Positions 1 to 6,055 of a stretch of DNA of 8,765 bases are shown here, one piece after another (within the stretch, counting starts at the first letter, position 1; every line of letters begins with the position of its first letter). The notes beneath the pieces were generated by a model that saw nothing but the letters and a program-made list of their open reading frames with translations, was not told the DNA's origin and made no database searches. This DNA comes from an uncultured Dialister sp. Lineage in GTDB: Bacteria > Bacillota > Negativicutes > Veillonellales > Dialisteraceae. The stretch is from positions 1-8,765 of the forward strand of contig CAKPUX010000068.1 in the NCBI GenBank assembly GCA_934193095.1. The letters are read 5' to 3'. The position numbers were made by a program, and so were the translations under genes.

Positions 1-52
1 CCGAAGGGGGAAGCAAGACGTTACGTAGCTAACGATTTCCTTAACTTAATAG

Positions 53-86
53 CCTTCCCCTCTAGGGGAAGGTGCCCCGCAGGGGC
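53..86. repeat. Two adjacent GC-rich hairpins, probable dispersed intergenic repeat
   Basis: CCTTCCCC (53-60) and GGGGAAGG (65-72) are a perfect 8-bp inverted repeat around a 4-base loop. One base later GCCCC (74-78) and GGGGC (82-86) form a second hairpin around GCA. GGGGAAG at 7-13 could compete for the first left arm. Neither stem is followed by a T-run on either strand, so this does not look like an intrinsic terminator. Closely spaced GC-rich stems of this kind are typical of REP-like elements repeated around bacterial genomes, but only one copy is visible here, so the repeat status is inferred. Confidence 0.5.
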
Positions 87-154
87 GGATAGGGTGACTA
101 TGGTATGAAAGACAGCTGGGATAAGGTTTACCGGTCACTCCTATGAGAGCTGCA

Positions 155-187
155 AGTCCCCCGCGGCAACACGCTTTATGGGGGACT
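155..187. other. 8-bp inverted repeat downstream of the acyltransferase gene
   Basis: AGTCCCCC (155-162) and GGGGGACT (180-187) pair perfectly around a 17-base loop that can itself form a GCG/CGC pairing. On the minus strand it lies about 47 bases past the stop codon of the acyltransferase gene, so it could protect the 3' end or weakly stop transcription. There is no T-run after it on the minus strand, so a classical intrinsic terminator is not supported. The rest of 1-233 shows no coding evidence. Confidence 0.4.
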
Positions 188-233
188 GGGTTTCCCATTG
201 AGCATGCATCACTTATAGGATCTGCGAAATTCA

Positions 234-1346
234 TCAGATCAGTTTTCTGAAATACGGGATCTTCTTGATTCCCCACGTCAGCACCACACCGAGTGCGTAG
301 GCAAGAGTGATCCAGATGACGGCATCGAAGAAGGGGAAGCGGTAGAGATAGACCAGAAGAACGCGGGAGAGGATGATGTGCGTGATATTTCTTGTGATTT
401 CTTCGAAGAGCATGACACCGAAGGAGATGCCTCCGAGGAAGACGAGGCGGCGCGACCAAGCATCGGAGATGTGGTGGGTCATGAAGTACCAGCGGGTGAG
501 GCAAAAGACGAAGGCGGTATTCAGGAAGAGGAAGGAGTCGTAGAAGCGCTCGGAGATGGCTTCCGTCATGCCGCCGGCGCATACGCCGTGGTAGTAGGTC
601 ATGAAGCCGGCTATGGCGGTGCCGATGATGGCGATAAGCCCCAGTCTTGCAAGATTTCTCTTTGTGAGCCATGTGTCGGGAAGTACATGCTCGATCCAGT
701 AGCCCATGAGGAAGTAGAAAGACGGCTCGCTGATCGCGAGAAGCGGGTTTACAAAGTAGTTCATCTCCGCGCTGCCCTTGAAAATGAGAAAGGAAATGAC
801 AGGCACGCAGCCAACGAAGAAAAGATTGAGCCCGATGAGGTAGAGATAGAGATCCTCCGTCATGGCCTTCACCAGTTTTCTCCAGATGGGGAGCATCAGG
901 AGAAAGCCGATATATATGTATAAGAAATAATAAGCGGTTGCCATCTGCGAGGAGTAGAGCATCGTGAAGAATTTCGCGATGTGACCGGGGATGGTGAGGG
1001 GGAGATTATGGTAGAACCAGACATAGTTAATGAGAGAGAAGACAAAGATGACCTGAAGGAAGCGCCAGATGCGTTTCTTGAAGATGGTGGAGATCGGCTC
1101 TTCGCGTCCCAGAAGCAGTGCGCCCGAGATCATGAAAAAGATAGGCACCGCGGTCTTTACCCAGAAGGGGACGGCGAGGTAGAAAGGATAAAAGAGCGAC
1201 TCGGGGCGGTGAATGAAAATAGAGAAACCTTCGGTCGCACTATGGGTGAACATGACCAGCCAGATGCAGAGGAAGCGCAAAAATTCGATGTGAAGCAGCT
1301 TCTTTTTGGCGGGCTTGGACGTCGGTGTGGGGGTATCATTTGTCAT
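234..1346 (-). CDS. Acyltransferase-3 family integral membrane protein
   Basis: The 370-residue protein is strongly hydrophobic, with roughly ten membrane segments after a short Lys/Pro/Thr-rich cytoplasmic N-terminus. Residues 21-36 (EFLRFLCIWLVMFTHS) carry the Arg24 and His35 typical of the first helix of the acyltransferase-3 family (PF01757; OafA/WecH type). Residues 67-79 (VPIFFMISGALLL) match the next conserved family block. Known members move acetyl or other acyl groups from the cytoplasm onto surface sugars, peptidoglycan or secreted molecules; the acceptor here cannot be read from sequence. The C-terminal block that often reads S-x-G-I-Y-L-x-H is SFGVMLFEE here, without that histidine. 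The ATG start is supported by an AGAAGG-type ribosome site 7 bases upstream. The gene stands alone, divergent from the ABC operon, with no polysaccharide genes in view. Confidence 0.85.
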   Translation of the reverse strand: MTNDTPTPTSKPAKKKLLHIEFLRFLCIWLVMFTHSATEGFSIFIHRPESLFYPFYLAVPFWVKTAVPIFFMISGALLLGREEPISTIFKKRIWRFLQVIFVFSLINYVWFYHNLPLTIPGHIAKFFTMLYSSQMATAYYFLYIYIGFLLMLPIWRKLVKAMTEDLYLYLIGLNLFFVGCVPVISFLIFKGSAEMNYFVNPLLAISEPSFYFLMGYWIEHVLPDTWLTKRNLARLGLIAIIGTAIAGFMTYYHGVCAGGMTEAISERFYDSFLFLNTAFVFCLTRWYFMTHHISDAWSRRLVFLGGISFGVMLFEEITRNITHIILSRVLLVYLYRFPFFDAVIWITLAYALGVVLTWGIKKIPYFRKLI

Positions 1347-1381
1347 GAGAAAACCTTCTTTGCTAATATATTTGCGGCTTA

Positions 1382-1390
1382 ATCATACCA
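1382..1390 (-). promoter_or_regulatory. Possible extended -10 element for the acyltransferase gene
   Basis: On the minus strand this reads TGGTATGAT, an extended -10 (TGn plus TATGAT) about 35 bases upstream of the acyltransferase start. The region 17 bases further upstream gives only a weak -35 (TTTCCC). It is the best candidate in the divergent gap at 1347-1631, but it is weak. Confidence 0.3.
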
Positions 1391-1484
1391 TGAATGGAGA
1401 GGAGGGGAAAGGGCTTTGGGTCAGGGCTCGTGCGGCAGCTCCCTTTGAACGCATTGCTTCCCCATGCCGTAAGCCCCATTTCTC

Positions 1485-1513
1485 TTTCCAAATCTATGCC
1501 CGTGTGTTATAAT
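1485..1513 (+). promoter_or_regulatory. Sigma-A type promoter of the ABC importer operon
   Basis: A perfect -10 TATAAT (1508-1513) is preceded by TG one base upstream, making it an extended -10. A -35-like TTTCCA (1485-1490; 4 of 6 against TTGACA) lies exactly 17 bases upstream. Transcription would start near 1520 and give a leader of about 110 bases before the first gene. The leader can pair CCGCT (about 1544) with GGCGG (about 1582), and GCAAG (1557-1561) with CTTGC (1603-1607), but it matches no riboswitch I recognise. Confidence 0.65.
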
Positions 1514-1567
1514 TTCTTTAACCCAATGCATAGTACAAGACGCAACCGCTGGTGAGCAAGACGTAGG

Positions 1568-1630
1568 ATGGTATTTTCGGAGGCGGATGGAGGGTCATGT
1601 GCTTGCAAAATAGAAATGGAGGAAAAGTAG
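1568..1630 (+). other. Possible 20-codon leader ORF before the first binding protein
   Basis: An ATG at 1568 opens a 20-codon frame that stops with TAG at 1628-1630, one base before the ATG of the lipoprotein gene. The lipoprotein's ribosome site (GGAGGA, 1618-1623) lies inside it. The peptide contains Cys-Ala-Cys and no Trp, Tyr or run of one amino acid. Its own ribosome site is poor (GGTGAG about 11 bases upstream). It may be chance; translation is unproven. Confidence 0.2.
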
Positions 1631-1631
1631 A

Positions 1632-2624
1632 ATGGCAGGTAAAAAATGGAAGAAAATTTTGGCAGCAGGTCTTTGCGGGCTGATGGCTGCGGGTCTCATC
1701 GCAGGCTGCGGCGGCAGTGACGGCGGCAAGAGTGATGCGAAGATGAAGGTCGGGGTGGTACAGATCGTACAGCACCCGGCACTGGATGAGTCGAACAAAG
1801 GCTTTGTCGATGCACTGAATGAACAGGGGCTGAAAGACAAGGTCGATATCGATCAGCAGAATGCCCAGGGCGACCAGTCGAATCTACGCTCGATTGCCAA
1901 TCGCTTCGTTTCCGGGAACTACAACCTGATCTGTGCGATCTCTACACCGGCAGCGCAGACGATGGCGAATGCGACGGACAAGATCCCGATCATCTGTACG
2001 GCGATCGCTGATTTCGAAAATGCGAAGCTCATGAAGTCGGAAAAAGCGCCGGACAGCAATATCACAGGGACCCACGACAGAGGTCCGCTGGATAAGCAGG
2101 TGGCACTCATTCATGAGATCCAGCCGAATGCAAAGAAAGTCGGTATCATTTACAATTCCAGTGAAATCAACTCCGTCATTCAGGCCGATCGTCTGAAAAA
2201 GGCTTGCCAGCCGCTTGGCATCGAAGTCGTCGAGCTCACGGTGAACTCGGTGAATGATGTGCAGCAGGTGGCCGAGGGCTTCCTTGGAGGCAAGGTCGAT
2301 GCGATCTTCGTTCCGACGGATAATATCATTGCTTCGTCCATTCCGACACTGATGGCCGTCGCAAATAAGGAAAAGATCCCGGTCTATGGCGCAGAGGTGG
2401 GTCATGTGAAGTCCGGCGTCCTTGCTTCGGAATCTATCAGCTTCTATGACATTGGTCATAGAGCAGGTGAGATGGCAGCAGAGATCCTGAAGGGCAATAA
2501 AAAGGTCAAGGATTTCCCTGTCGAAGGCGCTGACAAATCGAAGCTTTACATCAATAAAGCAGAAATGGAAACGCTTGGCATCACCATCCCTCAGTCGGTT
2601 CTGGACCGCGCGGAAATGATGTAG
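1632..2624 (+). CDS. ABC importer substrate-binding lipoprotein (ABC_sub_bind/TrpX-like)
   Basis: This 330-residue protein captures the substrate for the importer encoded downstream and is tethered to the outer face of the cytoplasmic membrane. The N-terminus is a lipoprotein signal: KKWKK, a hydrophobic stretch, then LIAGC with the lipidated Cys at 26. A Gly/Ser linker follows. The mature part has the hallmark GVVQIVQHPALD (41-52) and AISTPAAQ (102-109) of the ABC_sub_bind family (PF04392, COG2984), a two-lobed periplasmic-binding fold, and has the family's usual length. Characterised relatives such as streptococcal TrpX and a clostridial homologue bind aromatic amino acids, so tryptophan, tyrosine or phenylalanine is the likely but unproven ligand. 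GGAGGA lies 8 bases before the ATG. It is first in the operon behind a strong promoter, as expected for a protein needed in excess over its membrane partners. Confidence 0.9.
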   Translation: MAGKKWKKILAAGLCGLMAAGLIAGCGGSDGGKSDAKMKVGVVQIVQHPALDESNKGFVDALNEQGLKDKVDIDQQNAQGDQSNLRSIANRFVSGNYNLICAISTPAAQTMANATDKIPIICTAIADFENAKLMKSEKAPDSNITGTHDRGPLDKQVALIHEIQPNAKKVGIIYNSSEINSVIQADRLKKACQPLGIEVVELTVNSVNDVQQVAEGFLGGKVDAIFVPTDNIIASSIPTLMAVANKEKIPVYGAEVGHVKSGVLASESISFYDIGHRAGEMAAEILKGNKKVKDFPVEGADKSKLYINKAEMETLGITIPQSVLDRAEMM

Positions 2625-2662
2625 TAGTAAGGAAACGCTGAATTACCTTAAGCAGGCATTTG

Positions 2663-2690
2663 CCGGGAGATACGGTTTGCATGTTCCCGG
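2663..2690 (+). other. Hairpin after the first binding-protein gene
   Basis: CCGGGA (2663-2668) and TCCCGG (2685-2690) pair around a 16-base loop, 38 bases after the stop codon. No T-run follows. It may stabilise the 3' end of the lipoprotein message upstream of the stronger hairpin at 2714-2747. Confidence 0.35.
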
Positions 2691-2713
2691 TGTATAAGTA
2701 AGGCATACAAAGG

Positions 2714-2750
2714 AGTAACCTTTTCCGTGAAAGAGGAAGAGGTTACTTTT
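2714..2750 (+). terminator. Intercistronic terminator or attenuator hairpin
   Basis: AGTAACCTTTTCC (2714-2726) pairs over 13 positions (one G-T wobble) with GGAAGAGGTTACT (2735-2747) around an 8-base loop, and TTTT ends the structure at 2747-2750. The stem and T-run have the form of an intrinsic terminator, but the T-run is short and the downstream genes clearly belong to the same system. Partial termination, giving more lipoprotein than permease and ATPase, is the most natural reading. Its right arm also covers the only ribosome-site-like bases (AGAGG, 2738-2742) for the TTG at 2753. Confidence 0.55.
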
Positions 2751-2779
2751 CCTTGTATAAAAGAGAAAGGAAAACCTCA

Positions 2780-3820
2780 TTGGCTTCGAAACTGAAACAG
2801 CTGTGGTGGCTCATGCTCATTTTCGCCATCTGCAATATCGCGATGGCTATTCTCCTCTATAATGACAGACCGGTACCTGTGGATGAAAATCCGCCGGTCC
2901 CGATCGCTAGGAAGGAAGTCTATAGCATCGGTATCCTGCAGTCGGACGATCTGCCTGAGCAGGATAAAATGCTTCAAGGCGTCATGGCGTCTCTTGAAGC
3001 CGGCGGCTATCAGGACGGAAAGAATATGAAGGTCGAGCTCGTCAAAGCAGATGGCAGTGAACACAAAGTGAAGAGCGCGGTGAATCAATTCGTCCGCAGC
3101 AAGAAGGATCTCATCATTGCCATCGGCACTCCATCAGCCAAAGCGGCCGCAAAGGTGACGAAGAGCATCCCTGTCGTCGGCGTCGGCGTTCTTTATTTCC
3201 AGAAGGACAAAGACTTCGAAGACCATGAAAACTTCACCGGTATCAGCGACTATCCGCAGGTCGTGAATCAGGTACGGATGGCATCGCGCTTCATGAAACT
3301 CGATCCGATGGGCGTGATTTACAATCCCAAGGATGAGGGGGCTCTAAAGCAGGTCAAGATGCTTCGCGCCGTCGCAGAACAGAAGCAGCTGAAGCTGGTG
3401 GAGATCAAGTATAACGACAGCGAAAAAGCAGGGCCGCAGTTTGAAAAACTGATCTCTCAGGTCAAATGCGTCTATATGCCGGAAGATCCGATGGTTCTTG
3501 CACACTTTGATGAAATGGTGAAGATCGCCACAGACGCCTGGGTGCCGATCATTGGCGAGCAGAAGGAAATGGTTTCCCGCGGAGCAGTCCTCTCCGTGTC
3601 TCCGTCCTATTACCGCATGGGATTCTCCGGCGGGCGTATGGCCTGCTGGCTTCTTGCGGGAGAAAAGATCCCGAAGGACATCCTCATCACCAAGCAGCAT
3701 GATCCGGATCTTGTCATCAACATGAGACAGGTGAATGCACTCAATATTCCACTCCCTGGTGACATCTGGCAGCGCGGCAGAAAGCTCTATCTTTATGATG
3801 GACAGCCGGCAAGACCGTAA
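2780..3820 (+). CDS. Second, membrane-anchored ABC substrate-binding protein (diverged paralogue)
   Basis: The 346-residue protein aligns by eye with the family of its upstream neighbour: AIGTPSAK (114-121), the IYNPKDEGA block, and a C-terminal run ending in a LVIN...LNIPLP motif. It differs in two ways. The N-terminus has one hydrophobic segment (about 9-27) without a proper lipobox, so it probably stays as an uncleaved signal anchor. The family hallmark HPALD region reads IGILQSDDLPEQD (50-62). It probably feeds the same permease with a different ligand, or modulates transport. No in-frame ATG exists upstream of codon 12. TTG at 2780 is preferred because AAGGA lies 8 bases upstream. TTG at 2753 would add nine residues (MYKRERKTS), but its ribosome site lies inside the 2714-2747 hairpin. 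The gap to the permease (3821-3949) shows only a weak AAACA/TGTTT pairing. Confidence 0.85.
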   Translation: MASKLKQLWWLMLIFAICNIAMAILLYNDRPVPVDENPPVPIARKEVYSIGILQSDDLPEQDKMLQGVMASLEAGGYQDGKNMKVELVKADGSEHKVKSAVNQFVRSKKDLIIAIGTPSAKAAAKVTKSIPVVGVGVLYFQKDKDFEDHENFTGISDYPQVVNQVRMASRFMKLDPMGVIYNPKDEGALKQVKMLRAVAEQKQLKLVEIKYNDSEKAGPQFEKLISQVKCVYMPEDPMVLAHFDEMVKIATDAWVPIIGEQKEMVSRGAVLSVSPSYYRMGFSGGRMACWLLAGEKIPKDILITKQHDPDLVINMRQVNALNIPLPGDIWQRGRKLYLYDGQPARP

Positions 3821-3949
3821 AACAGGGCTGTTTATTGATCGTTCTCGGTCGTTTGCAGCATAGGGCGTACGCTTTTAAGGGAAGTTCATCGGATGGATTT
3901 CCTTTTGATTTTATTTCGTAGCATAGCAGAAAAGGAGCATTGAATTTAC

Positions 3950-4825
3950 ATGGCAGATTTAGCATTTTCCACCGTTGCCCAGGGGCTCATGTGGTCCATC
4001 CTGGCCATCGGCGTATTTCTTTCCTTCCGCGTACTGGATGTACCGGATATGACCTGCGAAGGCAGCTTCCCGCTGGGCGGTGCTATCGCAGCATCTATGA
4101 TCGCAGCCGGCGCTTCGCCATGGCTTGCCATTGCAGCCGGTGCTTTCGGCGGTCTTCTGGCCGGTATCGTGACCGGTATTCTTTACACGAAGCTCAAGAT
4201 CCCGGCGATCCTCGCAGGGATCCTGACCATGATCGCGCTCTACTCGGTGAACCTGCATGTCATGGGTAAAGCGAATATTTCCCTGCTTCGTGTGGACACC
4301 ATCTTCTCTACCACGGCGAGCCTCCTGCACGTCAGCAACTCTGTCGCGGCCTTCCTCGTGCCGGCAGTGCTGCTTTTCCTCTGCAGTGCTTTCATTTACT
4401 GGTTCTTCGGTACCGAGCTTGGCATGTGCATCCGCGCGACCGGGTATAATACACAGATGGTGCGCGCCCAGGGTGTAAATACAGATACCATGATCATCAT
4501 CGGTCTTTTCATTTCGAATGCCCTCATCGGTCTCTGCGGTGCGGTCGTTGCACAGAACAATGGCTTTGCTGACGTAGGCATGGGCATCGGCACCATCATC
4601 ATCGGGCTCGCATCCGTCATCATCGGCGAAGTTATTCTTGGCGTCGACAGCTTCTCTGCTTCTCTCGCTGCCGTCATCCTCGGCTCCGTCATTTACCGTG
4701 TGGTCATCGCTGTCGTCCTCTATATGGGCATGCCGCCGAATGATCTGAAGCTTTTTACTGCTATTATTGTTGTCCTTGCACTGGCTGCGCCAATGATCAA
4801 AGGCAAAGTCAATGTCGGAAAGTGA
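3950..4825 (+). CDS. ABC importer permease, LivH/RbsC type (TrpY-like)
   Basis: This 291-residue, highly hydrophobic protein forms the membrane channel of the importer, probably as a dimer. About eight or nine membrane segments are visible, near 5-27, 43-63, 64-80, 85-105, 132-153, 181-201, 212-235, 240-258 and 268-284. Conserved blocks of the branched-chain permease superfamily (PF02653) include RVLDVPDMTCEGSFPLGG (27-44), RATGYNTQMVRAQGV (162-176), likely the cytoplasmic loop touching the ATPase, and NNGFADVGMGIGT (203-215). The length is typical of single permeases partnered with ABC_sub_bind proteins. AAAGGAG lies 12 bases before the ATG, a little far, but no better in-frame start exists because TGA occurs at 3941. 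The stop is followed within 10 bases by the ATPase start, so the two are surely co-transcribed and probably translationally coupled. Confidence 0.92.
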   Translation: MADLAFSTVAQGLMWSILAIGVFLSFRVLDVPDMTCEGSFPLGGAIAASMIAAGASPWLAIAAGAFGGLLAGIVTGILYTKLKIPAILAGILTMIALYSVNLHVMGKANISLLRVDTIFSTTASLLHVSNSVAAFLVPAVLLFLCSAFIYWFFGTELGMCIRATGYNTQMVRAQGVNTDTMIIIGLFISNALIGLCGAVVAQNNGFADVGMGIGTIIIGLASVIIGEVILGVDSFSASLAAVILGSVIYRVVIAVVLYMGMPPNDLKLFTAIIVVLALAAPMIKGKVNVGK

Positions 4826-4835
4826 GGCTGATCCC

Positions 4836-5624
4836 ATGTTAAAAGTTACCAACATCAGCAAAACCTTCTTCAAGGGCACCAGCAATGAAAAGAAAGCATT
4901 GAATGGTTTGTCGCTCACTCTGAATGACGGTGATTTTTGTACCGTCATCGGCGGCAACGGCGCGGGCAAGAGTACGCTTCTTAATGCCATCGCCGGCGCG
5001 TATATTCCCGATGCAGGGACGATCGAGATCAATGGCACGGACGTCACCCGCGTCAGCGAATACAAGAGAGCGAAGTATATCGGCCGCGTTTTCCAGGATC
5101 CGCTGAAAGGCACTGCGGCTGGTATGCAGGTCGAAGAGAATCTTCTGCTCGCTTCTCGAAGAGGGGAGAGCCGCCGTCTGAAATGGGCTTTTTCCGCAGG
5201 AGATCATGAGAAATACAGAGACATGGTGGCTCGTCTGGATCTAGGTCTGGAGGATCGCCTCGGCACCCGCATCGGACTTCTTTCCGGCGGGCAGCGCCAG
5301 GCTCTCACGCTGCTCATGGCGACCATGAAAAAGCCGGACATCCTTCTTCTTGATGAACCGACAGCCGCTCTCGACCCGAAGACAGCGTCCAAGGTGCTGA
5401 AAATCACCGATGAGATCGTCACCGAACAGCATCTGACGACACTGATGATCACGCACAACATGAGAGACGCGCTGAAATACGGCAACCGTCTCATCATGAT
5501 GAACAGCGGTCGTATCATCGCGGACTACACACCGGAAGAAAAGAAAAATCTCACCATCGAAGATCTGCTGAAGAAATTCGAAGAGACCAGCGGTACGGTC
5601 AGTGACCGCGTCGCTTTGGGATAA
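4836..5624 (+). CDS. ABC importer ATP-binding protein (TrpZ-like)
   Basis: The 262-residue nucleotide-binding subunit drives the importer from the cytoplasmic side. All catalytic motifs are present: Walker A GGNGAGKST (39-47, Lys45), Q-loop Gln87 in VFQDP, signature LSGGQ (149-153), Walker B ILLLDEP with Glu174, D-loop ALD (178-180) and switch His207 in MITHNM. The length equals that of LivG/LivF-like ATPases. The ATG at 4836 is chosen because GAGG sits 8 bases upstream and MLKVTNISKTF is a normal ABC beginning. An in-frame ATG at 4812 would overlap the permease by 14 bases and has a possible AAAGG site, adding only eight acidic residues. It is last in the operon and is followed directly by a terminator-like hairpin. 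Only one ATPase and one permease gene are present, so both probably act as homodimers. Confidence 0.93.
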   Translation: MLKVTNISKTFFKGTSNEKKALNGLSLTLNDGDFCTVIGGNGAGKSTLLNAIAGAYIPDAGTIEINGTDVTRVSEYKRAKYIGRVFQDPLKGTAAGMQVEENLLLASRRGESRRLKWAFSAGDHEKYRDMVARLDLGLEDRLGTRIGLLSGGQRQALTLLMATMKKPDILLLDEPTAALDPKTASKVLKITDEIVTEQHLTTLMITHNMRDALKYGNRLIMMNSGRIIADYTPEEKKNLTIEDLLKKFEETSGTVSDRVALG

Positions 5625-5628
5625 AGGG

Positions 5629-5662
5629 AAAGCCTCTCTGCGCCAATGGCAGAGAGGCTTTT
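5629..5662 (+). terminator. Rho-independent terminator-like hairpin of the ABC operon
   Basis: AAGCCTCTCTG (5630-5640) and CAGAGAGGCTT (5650-5660) form a perfect 11-bp stem around a 9-base loop, starting five bases after the ATPase stop codon. The T-run is short (TTTT, interrupted by GGCA before another TTTT), so termination may be incomplete, but position and stem strongly support this role. Confidence 0.75.
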
Positions 5663-5673
5663 GGCATTTTAGT

Positions 5674-5694
5674 GTGACTAGTGGCTGGTGACTA
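5674..5694. repeat. Heptamer array 1 (GTGACTA type), three units
   Basis: Three back-to-back 7-base units in the order A-B-A, where A is GTGACTA and B is GTGGCTG. It is the first of five 7-base-period arrays in the gene-free stretch 5625-6125. It has no reading frame or ribosome site. It closely resembles array 3 at 5858-5878. Confidence 0.7.
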
Positions 5695-5699
5695 AATAC

Positions 5700-5811
5700 T
5701 ACCTTCGGGTATCGCCCCATATATACTCGCGGCGAAGCCGCCACCTTCATTCGAGTAGAGCTTTCATCCAGCTTCAAAGGACGGTACGCCCCACGGACTA
5801 AGTTTGAAAGC
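5700..5811. other. Cluster of nested hairpins between repeat arrays
   Basis: Several pairings lie close together. TACC and GGTA enclose a TTCG loop (5700-5711). GCGGC and GCCGC (5729-5741) form a GAA-loop hairpin nested inside TACTCG (5724-5729) and CGAGTA (5752-5757), with the outer and inner stems sharing a base. GCTTTCA (5760-5766) pairs with TGAAAGC (5805-5811). No T-runs follow. The cluster resembles a compound intergenic repeat element rather than a gene; no function can be assigned. Confidence 0.45.
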
Positions 5812-5812
5812 G

Positions 5813-5848
5813 GGGATGAGTAGCTAGGGATGAGTGGCTAGGGATTAG
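5813..5848. repeat. Heptamer array 2: two 14-base units plus a partial third
   Basis: GGGATGAGTAGCTA (5813-5826) is followed by a copy differing at one base (5827-5840) and then GGGATTAG, a partial third unit. Each 14-base unit is two 7-base words. The second word, GTAGCTA or GTGGCTA, is clearly related to the GTGACTA units of arrays 1 and 3. Confidence 0.7.
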
Positions 5849-5857
5849 GAGTCTCAA

Positions 5858-5878
5858 GTGACTGGTGACTCGTGACTG
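5858..5878. repeat. Heptamer array 3 (GTGACTG type), three units
   Basis: Three abutting 7-base units: two GTGACTG flanking one GTGACTC. It belongs to the same sequence family as array 1, 164 bases upstream. A small inverted repeat, TGCCA and TGGCA (5882-5896), follows immediately. Confidence 0.7.
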
Positions 5879-5901
5879 GAATGCCAGCTCATGGCACCAC
5901 C

Positions 5902-5926
5902 ATTTCTCATTTCTAATTTCTCATTC
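5902..5926. repeat. Heptamer array 4 (ATTTCTC type), three and a half units
   Basis: The units are ATTTCTC, ATTTCTA, ATTTCTC and a partial ATTC. The sequence is unrelated to the GTGACTR words but has the same 7-base period. It is AT-rich and has no reading frame. Confidence 0.7.
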
Positions 5927-5952
5927 AATCGAGGCTTTCAAAAGTCATCAAG

Positions 5953-5967
5953 GGGCGAGCCGCCCCA
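5953..5967. other. Short GC-rich hairpin
   Basis: GGGGCG (5953-5958) and CGCCCC (5962-5967) pair perfectly around a 3-base loop between heptamer arrays 4 and 5. No T-run follows, so it is not a terminator. It resembles the GC-rich stems at the left edge of the window. Confidence 0.45.
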
Positions 5968-5974
5968 GGGGTTA

Positions 5975-6000
5975 ACCCTAAACCTTGAACCCTGAACCTG
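5975..6000. repeat. Heptamer array 5 (AACCCTR type), nearly four units
   Basis: Units AACCCTA, AACCTTG and AACCCTG, plus a partial AACCT, run in register with a 7-base period and end about 10 bases before the rpsO promoter. This is the fifth heptamer array in the same intergenic region. Confidence 0.7.
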
Positions 6001-6009
6001 TAATTCCCC

Positions 6010-6038
6010 TTGCACTTTCCTTGATTTCCATGTATAAT
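6010..6038 (+). promoter_or_regulatory. Near-consensus promoter of rpsO
   Basis: TTGCAC (-35, 6010-6015) and a perfect TATAAT (-10, 6033-6038) are separated by the optimal 17 bases. Transcription is expected near 6045, giving a leader of about 80 bases. The strength suits a ribosomal protein gene. Confidence 0.85.
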
Positions 6039-6055
6039 AATTATCGTTGTGAATA

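Noticed and set aside
46..672. Minus-strand open frame of 208 codons overlapping the acyltransferase gene
   Set aside because: Arg/His/Leu-rich low-complexity translation in another frame of the acyltransferase gene; it runs across the hairpins at 53-187 and has no family signature.
1514..1631. T-box or known riboswitch in the importer leader
   Set aside because: TrpXYZ-type operons are sometimes T-box controlled, but the leader is only about 110 bases, has no TGGNACC-type T-box sequence, and has no terminator before the gene.
2676..2698. Separate promoter before the second binding-protein gene (TTTGCA and TATAAG)
   Set aside because: Spacing is only 11 bases and no other -35 lies at 16-18 bases; the evidence is too weak.
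3959..5113. Long minus-strand open frame of 384 codons antisense to the permease and ATPase genes
   Set aside because: It is rich in Asp, His and Arg in the manner of an antisense shadow, has no recognisable domain, and lies opposite two well-supported genes.
5674..6000. CRISPR array
   Set aside because: Units are 7-14 bases and directly abutting, with no spacers of constant length and no cas genes.
5975..6000. Telomere-like repeat (AACCCTA resembles the plant telomere unit)
   Set aside because: Fewer than four imperfect units inside a bacterial intergenic region next to a ribosomal gene; the resemblance is coincidental.
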